Assembly (NCBI RefSeq): GCF_900103825.1
Contig: NZ_FNIF01000003.1
Location: 307,859 to 371,858 of the forward strand
Direction: 5' to 3'
Origin: Paenibacillus sp. yr247
GTDB lineage: Bacteria; Bacillota; Bacilli; Paenibacillales; NBRC-103111
Length of the DNA: 64,000 bases
The first letter of the stretch is position 1, and each line of letters starts with the position of its first letter. The position numbers and the translations under genes are program-made. Of the stretch, positions 63,020 through 64,000 are shown piece by piece. Below the pieces are notes generated by a model. It ran no database searches, was not told the DNA's origin, and worked only from the letters and a program-made list of their open reading frames with translations.

Positions 63020-63607
63020 ATGAGCGATATTAAAACAACCATTTCGACCAAAAAGTTAATTCATTCCTTGGGTCTTTTTATCAAACCGTTAATTATGAGA
63101 TTTGATGATGCTTCACCTACAGACCAGGACAACATCAATAACATTAAAATTGTAATTAGTCAATACACTCGCATTCTACTTCAAGCTACGAACATGACTG
63201 ACGATGAATTCACGGAACTTTTGGTGCATTATGCAGATCATGATTCGGAGGAATATGCGTTTGCTGTTTTCTGGCAAAAATTTAAAGTAATAAATGAAAA
63301 CATTTTATTACAAACGGTCGTTACTGTTTACTCTGCAGTTGCGTGTGTACTCCAAGAAATTTCCAAAGAAGATCCAATTAACAATAATGCATACAAATTA
63401 TTAATTCATGAAATGTACTATGACATTGGGTTAACCGATATCAACTTCAACAATAAGTATTTGAGCTTGTCAACAATCATGGAAATTTGCGCTACTAAGG
63501 ATCCCAGAATTACAATGGCTATCATAAAAACGTTGACCGAGAAGAATCTACAAGGTCGTGATTTGGTTAATCAAATACAAGCAAATATTTCTATACTAAG
63601 TCAATAA
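63020..63607 (+). CDS. Hypothetical protein next to Zorya
   Basis: A 195-residue protein with AGGAGG six bases before the ATG. It is acidic and mainly helical (LLVHYADHDSEEYAFAVFWQKF, ILLQTVVTVYSAVACVL), without catalytic motifs or membrane segments. It is divergent from zorA and ends 62 bases before an IS3-type element. It is not part of described Zorya sets; a regulator or independent cargo are both possible. Confidence 0.6.
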   Translation: MSDIKTTISTKKLIHSLGLFIKPLIMRFDDASPTDQDNINNIKIVISQYTRILLQATNMTDDEFTELLVHYADHDSEEYAFAVFWQKFKVINENILLQTVVTVYSAVACVLQEISKEDPINNNAYKLLIHEMYYDIGLTDINFNNKYLSLSTIMEICATKDPRITMAIIKTLTEKNLQGRDLVNQIQANISILSQ

Positions 63608-63669
63608 AAAAGAGCGGCGCAACGTTGAAATTGAATAAAGCATCGAAAAGCTAGCATTAATGATTGATC

Positions 63670-64000
<331 letters not shown>

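Overview
The window looks like a chromosome segment of a Gram-positive, endospore-forming member of the Bacillales, most likely Paenibacillus or a close relative. The evidence is a YheC/YheD-type ATP-grasp protein, a CotSA-like glycosyltransferase, a giant decapeptide-repeat protein of the kind called WIAG-tail in Paenibacillus, strong Shine-Dalgarno sites, frequent TTG/GTG starts and typical Firmicute terminators. The genus is an inference; no rRNA is present.

Positions 1-28.8 kb are core-like: kinase-like genes and a HipA-type kinase (1-1.7 kb); a spore-surface block of repeat protein, glycosyltransferase and ATP-grasp protein (1.8-9.6 kb); a NagZ-type lipoprotein; phosphatidylserine decarboxylase; an MFS exporter; malic enzyme; a MocR regulator with an unusual low-complexity hinge; an aminotransferase; the YtoI regulator; the glyoxylate pair aceA-aceB; adenine deaminase; and two DUF962 genes.

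At 28,869-28,924 lies an isolated 3' half of a tRNA-Leu(GAG), from anticodon stem to discriminator base, without its 5' half. This is how the far attachment site of a tRNA-integrated element looks. Its orientation puts the element to the right, where the content changes: AT-rich spacers, gene wrecks, nucleases and defence systems. From 29 to 41 kb are a HelD-like helicase, a Fic remnant, a nuclease-like gene apparently broken by a small inversion, a Sir2 protein with an extra N-terminal domain beside a possible uracil-glycosylase-fold protein, an HNH and a GIY-YIG protein, a TPR gene flanked by micro-ORFs, and an HD hydrolase.

From 41.7 to 45.9 kb is an NAD-salvage cluster: NrtR-type Nudix regulator, nicotinamidase, a nicotinate phosphoribosyltransferase reduced to its two ends, PnuC, NadR and an ADP-ribosylglycohydrolase. 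Two matching palindromic sites fit autoregulation by the Nudix regulator. From 47.7 to 55.6 kb is a complete type II Wadjet system (jetABCD, anti-plasmid). From 56.1 to 62.3 kb is a complete type I Zorya system (zorABCD, anti-phage). A 46-residue zinc-ribbon-like gene sits between them. The window ends in an IS3-family element.

Wadjet and Zorya are known systems. The best candidates for something less described are the Sir2 two-gene unit (34.8-36.8 kb), the NAD/ADP-ribose cluster placed among defence genes, and the giant repeat protein with its glycosyltransferase.
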